From the NCBI GenBank assembly GCA_964553925.1, contig CAZKNR010000413.1, positions 9,237 through 73,236 of the forward strand: a stretch of DNA of 64,000 nt. The letters are read 5' to 3'. Shown here piece by piece: positions 41,530-50,708 of this stretch. The position numbers and the translations under genes were made by a program. Origin of the DNA: DAISKN01 sp964553925 (GTDB taxonomy: Bacteria; Acidobacteriota; Vicinamibacteria; Marinacidobacterales; SMYC01). Every line of letters begins with the position of its first letter. The first letter of the stretch is position 1. The notes under the pieces are model-generated. The model was not told where the DNA came from. It did not search any database and was given only the letters and a program-made list of their open reading frames with translations.

Positions 41530-42444
41530 CTACTGGCCCTCTCGCAGAGGGCTCGTCACGTCGGCGACGAGCTTCCACTCGCCGCTCCCGTCTCGCTTCC
41601 AGACGTGGGTGAAGTAGCCCTTTTCCGTTTGGTCTCCGCCGTCTTCCTGGTGCTTCAGCTCGTAGCGGCCGTAGGAGTAGGCGAGCTCGCCCGAGGCGGC
41701 GACACCGCCGTCGATGCCTTCCCACTCGACCACCGTGAGCTTAAGGTTCACGAAAAAGTCGCCGATGGCCTTCTTCCCCAGCACGGGGAAGTTCTTCACG
41801 CGGTGGAGCCGCGCGTGCTCTCCCACGACATCGAGATAGCCGCCGCGCACACCCTGCCGCGTGAGGGTTTCGCGGAACCGGGACTCGAGGTCCAGGATCT
41901 CCGATCGCCCCTGAGCCGCGTCGCGCGGGGGAATTCCCTTCGAGGGTTCCTGCGGAGCGCGCTCGTAGCGCAGCCGATCTTGATGCGCGGGATCGGGGCC
42001 GGGCGAGTCGGCGCCCATGTCCGCGGCCACCCGCCAGACTCCATCGGGCCTTTTCTTCCACACCGAGAAGAAGTACCCGTGTCCCGAAGGACGATTCTGC
42101 GGGGTCACGTCGGTGAAGAGCGTGGGGCCGGTGTTGTAACCGAGGTCTCCCGACTCCGCGACGTCGCCGTACACCGGCCACCATTCCAGCTTGAACTCGC
42201 GCACGGGAGGCGGGTCGGGGAGTGGGTTCTTGCGCGCGAACTCGCGGAATTTCGCGGGATGCGGTGTGAAGGCGATCCCCTCTTCCCCGAAGAACTCTAA
42301 GAAGGATTCGCGGATGCCCTTTTCCGCGCCCATCGCGGCGAACGCCCGCTCCGTCGAAACTATCTCGTTCAAGGCGGGGGGAGAGAGCTTCTGCGGAGCT
42401 TGAACCACCGCGACCAGGCCGAGGAGCAGGAGAGCTCGAGACAT
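41530..42444 (-). CDS. Exported tandem DUF4440/SnoaL-like protein
   Basis: This 304-residue protein has a signal peptide (MSRALLLLGLVAVVQA) and two NTF2-like domains. The first has LNEIVSTERAFAAMGAEKGI, then WWPVYGDVAESGDLGYNTGP and YFFSVWKKRPDGVWRVAADM; the second has VVGEHARLHRVKNFPVLGKK, VVEWEGIDGGVAASGELAYS and YFTHVWKRDGSGEWKLVADV. The two domains share the rhythm AxSGxLxY followed by GYFxxVWKxxxDGxW, an internal duplication. The ligand is unknown. GGGAGGT before the ATG at 42444 decides the start. Confidence 0.8.
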   Translation of the reverse strand: MSRALLLLGLVAVVQAPQKLSPPALNEIVSTERAFAAMGAEKGIRESFLEFFGEEGIAFTPHPAKFREFARKNPLPDPPPVREFKLEWWPVYGDVAESGDLGYNTGPTLFTDVTPQNRPSGHGYFFSVWKKRPDGVWRVAADMGADSPGPDPAHQDRLRYERAPQEPSKGIPPRDAAQGRSEILDLESRFRETLTRQGVRGGYLDVVGEHARLHRVKNFPVLGKKAIGDFFVNLKLTVVEWEGIDGGVAASGELAYSYGRYELKHQEDGGDQTEKGYFTHVWKRDGSGEWKLVADVTSPLREGQ

Positions 42445-42526
42445 CGTGGACCTCCCAACTTGTCCCAACTGGCGGTCATCCTAGCTCAATCGCCAGGATG
42501 GTCCGCGAAGGCCCTCGGTTTCTACT

Positions 42527-43036
42527 TTATGCGAGCTCCTGGGGCTCGGAGGCGGCGTCGGGCTCGGGCTGGATGTCGGGAGAGTTCATGAGGAGCCGGG
42601 CGCAGGCGTTCCAGCGCAGAATCGCGTCGTCATTTTCGACGGGCCGCACTTTCTCGGCTCTTTCGTAGTGGGCCATCGCGGTCTTGATCCCCTCGTACGC
42701 GAGATGCCCCGACCCGGGAGTGCCCTGCTGGTGCTGGCTCTTGGCGCGGCGCTCGCTGATGATTCCTGAGTAATATTCCTGGTCGTATTCGCTCGTGAGG
42801 CGCTCCGCGAGCTCCTTCGCTTCGCGATAGCGATTCTCGAGCCCGCGGGTGAACTGGTCGGTCAGGGCGAGAAGGAGAGCGGCGAGCGCCTCCTGATTGT
42901 CGGGCTCGATCTCGAGGACGTCGCGGCAGATGCTCTCCGCCTCGAGCGGCTCGCTCAGGGCCCGGTACCAGACGGCTTTGTCGAGCGCGGACCGGATGGC
43001 ATCCTTTTTGATCGACTTGAGCTTGAACTCGCCCAT
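42527..43036 (-). CDS. TPR-type helical protein encoded last in the succinate dehydrogenase operon
   Basis: This 169-residue protein has one clear TPR pair (AVWYRALSEPLEAESICRDV, LEIEPDNQEALAALLLALTD), an amphipathic helix (YREAKELAERLTSEYDQEYY), a third TPR-like helix (GIKTAMAHYERAEKVRPVEN), and an acidic tail. It has no signal or membrane span. It starts seven bases after the sdhB stop on the same strand, so it is likely co-expressed and might help assembly or regulation of the complex. It is not a known Sdh assembly factor. Confidence 0.7.
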   Translation of the reverse strand: MGEFKLKSIKKDAIRSALDKAVWYRALSEPLEAESICRDVLEIEPDNQEALAALLLALTDQFTRGLENRYREAKELAERLTSEYDQEYYSGIISERRAKSQHQQGTPGSGHLAYEGIKTAMAHYERAEKVRPVENDDAILRWNACARLLMNSPDIQPEPDAASEPQELA

Positions 43037-43043
43037 AAGCCTT

Positions 43044-43787
43044 CTAACGTCCGGTGAAGATGCGGAAGAGCTTCTTCACCGGGTCGTAGAACTCGTCCAC
43101 CACGCGCTCTTTCAGCGGGATGATGGCGTTGTCGGTGATGGTGATGTGCTCGGGGCAAACCTTGGTGCAGCACTTGGTGATGTTGCAGTAGCCGATGCCC
43201 ATCTGGTCCTTGAGCTCCGCGAGACGGTTCTCGGTGTCGAGGGGATGCATCTCGAGAGCGGCCACGTGCACCAGGAACCTCGGGCCGATGAACTCCTCGT
43301 GCTTTCCGTGATCGCGCAGAACGTGGCAGACGTCCTGGCAGAGGAAGCACTCGATGCACTTCCGGAACTCCTGCACCCGGTCGATGTCCTCCTGGGCCAT
43401 CCGCCAGGTCCCGTCGGCGGCGTCCGGCGGCCTCGGCTTGAACTTCTTGATCTTCTTCTTGACCTCGAAGTTCCAGGAGACGTCGGTCACCAGGTCCTTG
43501 ATCCGGGGAAAAGCGCGGATGGGCTCGACGACCACGGGCTCGTCGAGGGCGACATCGGCGAGCCGGGTCATGCACATGAGCCTTGGTGAGCCGTTGACCT
43601 CCGCCGAGCAGGAGCCGCACTTGCCCGCCTTGCAGTTCCACCGGACCGCGAGGTCGCTCGCCGATTCCGCCTGGATCTGATGGATCGCGTCGAGGACCAC
43701 CATCCCTTCGGTGACGTCGGTCCTGTAGTCCTTGAATTCTCCGCCGTCTCTTCCCCCGCGCCAGACCCGGAAGGTCACCTGCGTCAT
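43044..43787 (-). CDS. sdhB: Succinate dehydrogenase iron-sulfur subunit
   Basis: This 247-residue protein carries the three cluster motifs. The N-terminal ferredoxin domain has CKAGKCGSC with a later CMTRL for [2Fe-2S]. The C-terminal domain has CIECFLCQDVC for [4Fe-4S] and CNITKCCTKVC for the third cluster. It passes electrons from the flavoprotein to the membrane subunit. The ATG overlaps the sdhA stop by one base, which fixes the operon order C-A-B. The C-terminus (KERVVDEFYDPVKKLFRIF) is of the kind found in the non-classical enzymes of Actinobacteria and Acidobacteria. Confidence 0.93.
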   Translation of the reverse strand: MTQVTFRVWRGGRDGGEFKDYRTDVTEGMVVLDAIHQIQAESASDLAVRWNCKAGKCGSCSAEVNGSPRLMCMTRLADVALDEPVVVEPIRAFPRIKDLVTDVSWNFEVKKKIKKFKPRPPDAADGTWRMAQEDIDRVQEFRKCIECFLCQDVCHVLRDHGKHEEFIGPRFLVHVAALEMHPLDTENRLAELKDQMGIGYCNITKCCTKVCPEHITITDNAIIPLKERVVDEFYDPVKKLFRIFTGR

Positions 43788-45622
43788 TATTTATTCTCCT
43801 CGACGATCTGCTTCAAGGGCTCCGGCATCTCTGCGATCGGCTCCCGCAGGAGCTCCATCTCGCCGTCCTTGCCCTTCCTCAGCACCAGGGTCGTTTTTCC
43901 CCAGTCGGCGTCCTTCACGGGATAGTCCTCGCGGAAGTGAGCCCCCCGGCTCTCCTTGCGCTCGATTGCCGCCCGGGCCACGGCCTCGGAGACGGTGAGG
44001 AGGTTCTCGAGGTCCAGAGCGGTATGCCATCCCGGGTTGTACTCGCGGTTTCCGGGCGCCGCCACGCTCTTGCTTCGCTGCTTGAGCGCGAAAACCACCT
44101 CGAGGCCCTTCTTCATTTCGTTCTCGTTCCGAACGATGCCCACGAGCTCCTGCATCTTCTCCTGGAGCTCGTGCTGGATCGCATACGCCCCGTGGATTCC
44201 GCCTTCGTCCTGCCGCTCGAGAGGGGCCAGCGCCGAGCGCGAGGCCTCCTCGACCTGCTCCTGCTGCTCTCGTCCGAAAGCCGCCTGACTCCCTTGCTCG
44301 CTTGCGAAACGCGCCGCATGCTCGCCCGCTCGCTTTCCGAAGACCAGGAGATCCGAGAGGGAGTTCCCGCCGAGACGATTCGCGCCGTGGAGACCGCCCG
44401 CGCACTCCCCGGCGGCGAAGAGGCCTCTGACGCGCGACATCTGGGTGTCGCCGTCGACGCGCACTCCGCCCATCATGTAGTGGGTCGTCGGCCCCACTTC
44501 CATCGGCTCGCGGGTAATGTCGATTCCCGCGAGCTCCTTGAACTGATGGTACATGCTCGGGAGCTTTCGCTTGATGTGCTCCGGTGCTCCCGAGATCTTT
44601 TCCTTGATCCAGGAGATGTCGAGAAAGACGCCTCCGTGCGGGCTCCCGCGGCCCTCCCGGATCTCCCGCACGATGCAGCGGGCGACGTGATCGCGGGTGA
44701 GGAGCTCCGGCGGCCGGCGGGCGCTCTTGTCTCCGAGGGTGTACCGCCAGCCTTCCTCTTCGTTATCGGCGGTCTGGCCCTTGTAGAGATCGGGGACGTC
44801 GTCGAACATGAAGCGCCGGCCCTGATTGTTGCGCAGGACCCCGCCCTCGCCCCGAACCCCCTCGGTCACGAGAATCCCGCGCACGCTCGGAGGCCAGACC
44901 ATTCCCGTCGGGTGGAACTGGAGGTACTCCATGTCGATGAGATCGGCACCCGCGTGGTACGCGAGGGCGTGGCCGTCGCCGGTGTACTCCCAGCTGTTGC
45001 TGGTGATCTTGTAGGCCCGCCCGATGCCCCCGGTCGCGACAACGACGGCCTTCGCCTTGAAGACGCGGAAATGCCCCCGCTCGCGGTCGTAGCCGAACGC
45101 CCCGACGACCCGATCGCCGTTTTTTATCAGCCGAACGACGGTCGACTCCATGTAGACGTCGATCCCGAGGTGGATGCCGTGATCCTGAAGAGTGCGGATC
45201 ATCTCGAGTCCGGTGCGATCGCCCACGTGAGCGAGCCTGGGGTACCTGTGCCCGCCGAAGTTCCGCTGGAGGATTTTCTGATCCGGCGTGCGATCGAAGA
45301 CCGCGCCCCAGGCCTCGAGCTCCCTCACCCGATCCGGAGCCTCGCGGGCGTGGAGCTCCGCCATGCGCCAGTTGTTGACGTACTGGCCTCCGCGCATGGT
45401 GTCGGCGAAATGGACCTTCCAGTTGTCCCGCTCGTCCACGTTCGCGAGCGCGGCGGCGACGCCTCCTTCGGCCATCACGGTATGGGCCTTGCCCAGAAGT
45501 GACTTGCAGACCAGGCCGACCGTCGCCCCCTGGGCCGAAGCTTCGATCGCGGCTCTCAGCCCGGCGCCGCCGGCGCCGATGACGAGAACGTCGTGCTCGT
45601 GGGTCTTCGAAGCGTCTGGCAT
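43787..45622 (-). CDS. sdhA: Succinate dehydrogenase flavoprotein subunit
   Basis: This 611-residue FAD protein opens with HDVLVIGAGGAGLRAAIEAS, the dinucleotide-binding motif. HTVMAEGGVAAAL contains the region of the His that bonds FAD covalently. VVVATGGIGRAYKITSNSWE, DMEYLQFHPTGMVWPP (substrate His), TEGVRGEGGVLRNNQGRRFM (active-site Arg segment) and MEVGPTTHYMMGGVRVD follow, then the capping GLFAAGECAGGLHGANRLGG. The ATG at 45622 shares a base with the stop of the membrane-subunit gene. It oxidises succinate to fumarate in the tricarboxylic acid cycle, or does the reverse. Confidence 0.95.
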   Translation of the reverse strand: MPDASKTHEHDVLVIGAGGAGLRAAIEASAQGATVGLVCKSLLGKAHTVMAEGGVAAALANVDERDNWKVHFADTMRGGQYVNNWRMAELHAREAPDRVRELEAWGAVFDRTPDQKILQRNFGGHRYPRLAHVGDRTGLEMIRTLQDHGIHLGIDVYMESTVVRLIKNGDRVVGAFGYDRERGHFRVFKAKAVVVATGGIGRAYKITSNSWEYTGDGHALAYHAGADLIDMEYLQFHPTGMVWPPSVRGILVTEGVRGEGGVLRNNQGRRFMFDDVPDLYKGQTADNEEEGWRYTLGDKSARRPPELLTRDHVARCIVREIREGRGSPHGGVFLDISWIKEKISGAPEHIKRKLPSMYHQFKELAGIDITREPMEVGPTTHYMMGGVRVDGDTQMSRVRGLFAAGECAGGLHGANRLGGNSLSDLLVFGKRAGEHAARFASEQGSQAAFGREQQEQVEEASRSALAPLERQDEGGIHGAYAIQHELQEKMQELVGIVRNENEMKKGLEVVFALKQRSKSVAAPGNREYNPGWHTALDLENLLTVSEAVARAAIERKESRGAHFREDYPVKDADWGKTTLVLRKGKDGEMELLREPIAEMPEPLKQIVEENK

Positions 45623-46425
45623 CAGAGGATTCTCCAATCGGAGATCGCGCCCATCGAGCAAAGGCGAACGTAGACGTCCGAGAACATGACCCAGACGAGA
45701 CTCGTCCAGGCCCACTTCATGTGGCGCTGGTTGAGCCAGCTCGAGCAGACGTAGGCTCGTTTGCGCACGGGGGCGCCCGAGAGCCGGTCCAAGAACCCCC
45801 CCACCAGGTGCCGCAGCGAGTGGCATCCCAGCGTGTACCCGCCGAGGAAAACGACGTTCAAGGTCAAAACCAGGCTCCCGACACCGATACCGAATTTTTC
45901 CGCGCCCGTCGCGGGGTCGAGAAACCACATCCCCTTCCAGGCGTCGTGCGAGAGGACGAGGAGGAACAGAAGGGCGAAGTACAGGAAGTACCGGTGGATG
46001 TTTTGCAGGATGAGAGGGAGCGAGTTCTCGCCGCAGTAGGATTTTCTCGGCTCGCCGACGGCGCAGTTCGGAGGATCCGCCCAGAACGCCTTGTAGTACG
46101 CGCCTCGGTAGTAGTAGCAGGTGAGCCGAAAGCCGCCCGGCGCCCAGAGGATCAGCAGCGCGGGGGAGAACGGCAGAAAGGCGGGCCAGAAGGCGGGCTT
46201 CGGTCCGAACCAGCTATGGGGGGAATCGCCAAAAATCTCCGGAGAGTAGAAGGGCGAGAGGTAGTTGCCATAGGTATAGTGCTCGCCCTGAAACGCCGCC
46301 CAGTTCGCGTACACGAGGAACGCGGAAAGACCCAGGAACGTCAGGAGGGGCTGGATCCACCACAAGTCGCGCCTCGAGGTCGCCCCAAAACCGCTCTGTT
46401 CCACGGGATTCGAAAATGTGCTCAT
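45622..46425 (-). CDS. sdhC: Succinate dehydrogenase membrane-anchor subunit (Sdh1-like)
   Basis: This 267-residue protein has about five membrane helices (PLLTFLGLSAFLVYANWAAF; LPFSPALLILWAPGGFRL; HRYFLYFALLFLLVLSHDAW; GSLVLTLNVVFLGGYTLGCH; WTSLVWVMFSDVYVRLCSMG). Histidines in LQNIHRYF, LSHDAWKG and GCHSLRHLVGG are candidate haem or quinone ligands. NYLSPFYSPEIFGDSP and the C-A-B gene order resemble the mycobacterial Sdh1 complex rather than the E. coli SdhCD pair. It links succinate oxidation to the quinone pool. A -10 element ends ten bases before the ATG. Confidence 0.8.
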   Translation of the reverse strand: MSTFSNPVEQSGFGATSRRDLWWIQPLLTFLGLSAFLVYANWAAFQGEHYTYGNYLSPFYSPEIFGDSPHSWFGPKPAFWPAFLPFSPALLILWAPGGFRLTCYYYRGAYYKAFWADPPNCAVGEPRKSYCGENSLPLILQNIHRYFLYFALLFLLVLSHDAWKGMWFLDPATGAEKFGIGVGSLVLTLNVVFLGGYTLGCHSLRHLVGGFLDRLSGAPVRKRAYVCSSWLNQRHMKWAWTSLVWVMFSDVYVRLCSMGAISDWRIL

Positions 46426-46434
46426 TGGGCCGTG

Positions 46435-46440
46435 ATCTTA
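46435..46440 (-). promoter_or_regulatory. -10-like element for the sdh operon
   Basis: On the minus strand TAAGAT occupies 46440-46435; predicted +1 is near 46428, three bases before the ATG at 46425. No strong -35 is visible. It lies back to back with the promoter of the DUF58 gene. Confidence 0.45.
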
Positions 46441-46487
46441 ACTCAATCCCTCCCCATTCCGAACCTTTCCCTAAGCGGGGCTTCGTC

Positions 46488-46493
46488 TATAAT
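46488..46493 (+). promoter_or_regulatory. -10 element TATAAT for the DUF58/VWA operon
   Basis: TATAAT (46488-46493) predicts +1 near 46500, four bases before the ATG at 46504. An in-frame ATG at 46492 overlaps the -10 and cannot be the start of this transcript. Confidence 0.55.
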
Positions 46494-46503
46494 GCGGGCC
46501 GCC

Positions 46504-47391
46504 ATGGCTGCCGTCTCGACCCTCTTCGACGAAGAGTTCATGAAGAAGCTCGAGTACCTGAAGCTCATCTCGAGCCGGATGCTGCCGGGCCACATGCGGG
46601 GCGAGCACCGGGCGCGAAAGAAGGGGACCGGCGTCGAGTTCTCCGACTACCGCCCCTACGTGAGCGGAGACGATACCAAAGACGTCGACTGGAAAGCCTA
46701 CCTCCGGCTCGACAAGCTCATTCTCCGCATCTTCGACGAGGAGGCGGATCTTCCTATCTACCTTTTCGTCGACTCGAGTCTCTCCATGGACTTCGGCGAG
46801 TCGAGGAAGTTCGACTACGCCCGGAGGGTGGCGGCGGCGCTCGCCTACATCGGTCTGCTGAACCTCGACCGGGTGAGCGTCATCGGCTACTCGAATGGAG
46901 TTTCCGAGCAGATCGCCTCGAGGCGCGGCCGGAACCAGATCTGGCGCATCTTCACCTTTCTCGACCGCATGACGATGAGCGGGGAGACGTCGCTCCACCG
47001 GACGTTTCGAACCTACTTCGGAACGAAGCGCCGGCGCGGGCTCGTGGTAGTGGCGTCGGACTTCATGGATCCCGCGGGTCTCGAGCCAGCGTTCGACTTC
47101 CTAAGGTTCCAGCGGCACGACGTATTCAACGTTCAGGTCTTGAGCCCCGAGGAGGTGAAGCCGCAGTTTCCCGACGAAGCGATGCTGGTGGATTCGGAGA
47201 ACGGCGGCGCGCACCGCCTTCGCATATCGCCGACCCTCCTCTCGGCCTACGATGAGGAGATGAAGAAGCACCAGGCGGGCATCGAGGCCTATTGTTCGAA
47301 GTACGGCTGGGGGTACGTCAGGACGGAGACCTCGATTCCGTTCGAGGACCTGGTGATCCAGATCTTCCGGCAGGATCGGTTCCTTCGATGA
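46504..47391 (+). CDS. DUF58 domain protein
   Basis: This 295-residue protein has the DUF58 hallmark RARKKGTGVEFSDYRPYVSG, then DTKDVDWKAYLRLDKLILRI and a VWA-like segment YLFVDSSLSMDFGESRKFDY (DxSxS metal site). The end is helical. DUF58 proteins are encoded with MoxR ATPases and VWA/BatA proteins and are thought to act in chaperone-like assembly or envelope stress. No MoxR ATPase is present in this window, so the set is incomplete here. The stop overlaps the next ATG (ATGA). Confidence 0.85.
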   Translation: MAAVSTLFDEEFMKKLEYLKLISSRMLPGHMRGEHRARKKGTGVEFSDYRPYVSGDDTKDVDWKAYLRLDKLILRIFDEEADLPIYLFVDSSLSMDFGESRKFDYARRVAAALAYIGLLNLDRVSVIGYSNGVSEQIASRRGRNQIWRIFTFLDRMTMSGETSLHRTFRTYFGTKRRRGLVVVASDFMDPAGLEPAFDFLRFQRHDVFNVQVLSPEEVKPQFPDEAMLVDSENGGAHRLRISPTLLSAYDEEMKKHQAGIEAYCSKYGWGYVRTETSIPFEDLVIQIFRQDRFLR

Positions 47392-49184
47392 GCTTCTTCG
47401 CGCTCTCGGGAGAGACGGTGGCCCTCCTCCTGACCCTGACCGCGGGCGTAATTCTCTTTCTCTTTTGGCTGAGGCCTCCGCCGCAGCGGGTGGTCGTTCC
47501 CTCGACCTTCATCTGGCTACGGGTGCTGAAAGAGAGGAAGCGGCGCTCGGATTTTTGGCGCTGGCTCGTCTCGCTTCTGATGGCGCTCGCGGTCGGGCTC
47601 GCGCTCGCCGCCGCGCTCGGCAAACCGGAGATCGAGGCTCTGTCGGGGAAGGCGCGGCGCATCGCCGTCGTGGTCGATGACTCGCCGACTATGGGAGCGT
47701 CGACGGCTTCGGGAGACACGCGCTTCGATCGAGCGCGGCAGATCGCGCGCGACCTCCTCACGGAGGGAAGCGCCTCGAGCCAGTACCTCGTGACGGACAC
47801 CGCGGGGCGGCTCGTAGGGACGGAATTCGGATCGCGAAGAACGGCGTTCGAAAGACTCGATGGGTTAAGGGTCTCGCTCCAAGAGACCGCAGCGTTCCCA
47901 GCGGCGGATCCCATCTTGTTCGGCGATCCCGGGACGGAGATTTTTTTCATCACCGACGGCGTCATGGTGAGTGAGGCGCCTTCGGGGGTGCGGGTGATCT
48001 CGGTATTCGAGCCCGTAGATAACGTCGGGGTCACCGCTTTCGATCTTCGTCCGGTGCCCGCGGAGCCGAATCGGTTCGAGGCGTTTCTCGAGCTCACGAA
48101 CCACTCCGGCAGGCCGAAGCGGGTCGCCCTTCGAATCGACGGCGCCGGCGGCCAGACGATGCAACGCGGTGTTTCGCTCGCCGCCGGACAGGTCCTAGGC
48201 GAGAGTCTGGATCTCGAAAGCTTCTCCGAGGGTCCGGTGCGGGTCCTCATCGACGCGCCCGACGACGGCTTCGAGCTCGACAACGTCGCCTACGCCTACC
48301 TCGGCTCGCCCCGGAAGGCCCGGGTCGTTCTTGTGAGCTCGGGAAACGACACCCTCGCGACCCTTCTCGGCCTCGACCCCCGGGTCTCGCTCGAGCTCGC
48401 GAAACCCGGCGAGGCGACGACCGCGCCGCCGCCCGACCTCTACGTCTTCGATCGTTTCGCTCCGGAGATGCCGCCTTCGGCTCCGGCCCTTCTCATCCGT
48501 CCGGGCGCCGCTTCCTGGCTTCCGGTCCCCTCCGGTCAGGAGCTCGAGAGCCTGTCGCTCGCGGGTACGGCGCGCGAGCACCCCTTGATGGAGCACGTCG
48601 CTCTCGACGACGTGGTGGTGGAGAGGGCGGCTCTCGTCTCCCGCGGCGCCTTTCGCGTGGTCGCGGGAAGCGACGAGGAGCCACTCATTCTCGTCTCCGA
48701 GACTGAGGTGCGGTTCGCGATGCTCGCGTTCGCGCTCGAGGACTCGAACCTCCCGTTCCAGTCGAGCTTCCCCGTCTTTCTTTCGAACGCGGTGAGCTGG
48801 CTCTCGGGGACCGACGTCGTGGCCTCGAGCCTCGGGACGGTCGCCGTTTCTGTCCGGAGCGGCGCCGTGACGGACATCGAGGGGAACGACGTTCTCTCGC
48901 GGACTTCGGGGGGACGCACTTCGTTCTCGCCGGCAGCGCCCGGGCTCTACTCGGTGAAAGGCTCGGAGGGGGAGCTGATGGTCTCGGCGAACCTCCTGAG
49001 CCCGCGCATCACCGCGGTGAACGCGTCTTCACTGGCCGGGCTCGCCGGCCCCGAGTCCGGGATGCGGGGAGCGGAGTCCTCCGGGTCTCGAGGGAAAGGG
49101 GAGCTCTGGATTGGGCTCGTGCTCTTCGCCCTCGCTCTCCTCCTCCTCGAGTGGTGGACGTACCATCGCCGACTGACGGTCTGA
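47388..49184 (+). CDS. BatA/VWA-type membrane protein partnered with DUF58
   Basis: This 598-residue protein starts with two N-terminal membrane helices (GETVALLLTLTAGVILFLFW; WLVSLLMALAVGLALAAALG) flanking a basic loop (PQRVVVPSTFIWLRVLKERK), the BatA N-terminus. A VWA-like domain follows with AVVVDDSPTMGAS (D-x-S-x-T/S-like site). A long beta-rich extracytoplasmic region leads to a C-terminal membrane helix (GKGELWIGLVLFALALLLLE). It overlaps the DUF58 gene by four bases. It probably works with DUF58 in envelope-protein processing. Confidence 0.8.
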   Translation: MSFFALSGETVALLLTLTAGVILFLFWLRPPPQRVVVPSTFIWLRVLKERKRRSDFWRWLVSLLMALAVGLALAAALGKPEIEALSGKARRIAVVVDDSPTMGASTASGDTRFDRARQIARDLLTEGSASSQYLVTDTAGRLVGTEFGSRRTAFERLDGLRVSLQETAAFPAADPILFGDPGTEIFFITDGVMVSEAPSGVRVISVFEPVDNVGVTAFDLRPVPAEPNRFEAFLELTNHSGRPKRVALRIDGAGGQTMQRGVSLAAGQVLGESLDLESFSEGPVRVLIDAPDDGFELDNVAYAYLGSPRKARVVLVSSGNDTLATLLGLDPRVSLELAKPGEATTAPPPDLYVFDRFAPEMPPSAPALLIRPGAASWLPVPSGQELESLSLAGTAREHPLMEHVALDDVVVERAALVSRGAFRVVAGSDEEPLILVSETEVRFAMLAFALEDSNLPFQSSFPVFLSNAVSWLSGTDVVASSLGTVAVSVRSGAVTDIEGNDVLSRTSGGRTSFSPAAPGLYSVKGSEGELMVSANLLSPRITAVNASSLAGLAGPESGMRGAESSGSRGKGELWIGLVLFALALLLLEWWTYHRRLTV

Positions 49185-49190
49185 CTTTTT

Positions 49191-50708
49191 ATGGCTATGC
49201 GGGCTGTCCGCGTTCGAGTCGCGCCCTCTCCCACCGGAGATCCGCATGTGGGAACGGCCTATCAGGCCCTCTTTAACTATGCCTTCGCCCGGAAACACGG
49301 AGGACAGTTCCTCCTTCGGATCGAGGACACGGACCGGGCTCGCTCGACGCGGCAATCGGAGATTCTGATTCTCGAATCCCTTAGGTGGCTCGGTCTCTCC
49401 TGGGACGAGGGACCCGACGTCGGCGGCCCTCATGCTCCTTACCGGCAGAGCGAGAGGCTTCCGATTTACCGCGAGCACGTCGAAGAGCTCCTGAAGAGGG
49501 GCCACGCCTATCGGTGCTTCTGCACTCGGGAAAGGCTCGACGCGATGAGGGCCGAGCACATCGAATCGAAGATCTTCCCGGGCTACGACCGCCTCTGCCG
49601 GGCGATTCCCATCGAGGAGGCGGAGTCAAGAGCCGCGGGGGAGAGTCACGTGGTGCGGATGAAGGTCCCCGTGGAGGGGGACTGTGTGTTTCAGGATCTT
49701 CTCCGCGGCGAGATCCGGAAGGACTGGGCTTCGGTCGACGATCAGGTGATTCTCAAATCCGACGGCTATCCCACTTACCACCTGGCGAACGTGGTCGACG
49801 ATCGTCTCATGCAGATCAGCCACGTGATCCGCGGCGAAGAATGGATTAGCTCGGTCCCCAAGCACGTGAAGCTCTACGAGCACTTCGGCTGGGAGCCGCC
49901 GATCTTCTGCCACCTTCCGCTTCTCCGGAACAACGATCCGAACAAGACCAAGCTCTCGAAGCGCAAGAACCCGACGTCCATCCGCTACTACCGGCGGGCG
50001 GGCTTTCTTCCCGAGGCGATGCTGAACTTCATGGGTCTTTTCGGCTGGACCCGGGCCGAGGGGGAAGAGAAGTTCACCCTCGCCGAGTTCGTCGAGAATT
50101 TCGAGCTCGAGAGACTTTCGCTCGGAGGGCCGGTGTTCGACGTCGAGAAACTGCGGTGGCTCAACGCCCGCTACATCCGTGAGAACTACGACGCTCCCGC
50201 TCTTCTCGCCGAGCTTCGCAAATGGGCGCTTTCCGACGAGCACCTTCTCCGCATCGTTCCTCTCGCCCAGCCGCGGCTCGAGACGCTCTCCGACTGGGGA
50301 CCGCTCACCTGGTTCTTCTTCGCCGACCGCGTGCCCTTCGATCCGGAAAAGCTTCAGCTGAAGGGGAAGACCTCGGAGGAGCTCGCGGGGATCCTCCAGA
50401 TGGCTGTCTGGCTTTTCGAGGCGCTCCCGGAGCTCACCCACGAGGCGATCGAGAACGCCTTCCGCGATCTCTCGGAGAAGCTCGGCGTCAAGCTCCGCGA
50501 TCTCACCCGGCCGTTCTACGTCGCGCTGAGCGGGGCCGAAGCCTCGACCCCGCTCTTCCGCTCCATGGAAATCCTCGGGCTCGACCTGGTGCGCGTCCGC
50601 CTCCGGCACGCTGTCGAGGCTCTCGGGGGACTGTCCGCAAAACGCGCCAAGGCGCTCGAAAAGGAATATCGAGCCCTCTTCACGCGCGAGTCCGAGGAGG
50701 CCTCATGA
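49191..50708 (+). CDS. gltX: Glutamyl-tRNA synthetase
   Basis: This 505-residue class I synthetase opens with VRVRVAPSPTGDPHVGTAYQ (HIGH-equivalent DPHVGTA), then LLRIEDTDRARSTRQ (substrate binding), YHLANVVDDRLMQISHVIRG, and the KMSKS-equivalent KTKLSKRKNP. The C-terminal helical anticodon-binding domain ends at 50708. It charges tRNA-Glu; the single gene in this window gives no clue whether it also charges tRNA-Gln. Start: ATG 49191, six bases after the VWA gene stop. It overlaps the next gene by four bases. Confidence 0.95.
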   Translation: MAMRAVRVRVAPSPTGDPHVGTAYQALFNYAFARKHGGQFLLRIEDTDRARSTRQSEILILESLRWLGLSWDEGPDVGGPHAPYRQSERLPIYREHVEELLKRGHAYRCFCTRERLDAMRAEHIESKIFPGYDRLCRAIPIEEAESRAAGESHVVRMKVPVEGDCVFQDLLRGEIRKDWASVDDQVILKSDGYPTYHLANVVDDRLMQISHVIRGEEWISSVPKHVKLYEHFGWEPPIFCHLPLLRNNDPNKTKLSKRKNPTSIRYYRRAGFLPEAMLNFMGLFGWTRAEGEEKFTLAEFVENFELERLSLGGPVFDVEKLRWLNARYIRENYDAPALLAELRKWALSDEHLLRIVPLAQPRLETLSDWGPLTWFFFADRVPFDPEKLQLKGKTSEELAGILQMAVWLFEALPELTHEAIENAFRDLSEKLGVKLRDLTRPFYVALSGAEASTPLFRSMEILGLDLVRVRLRHAVEALGGLSAKRAKALEKEYRALFTRESEEAS

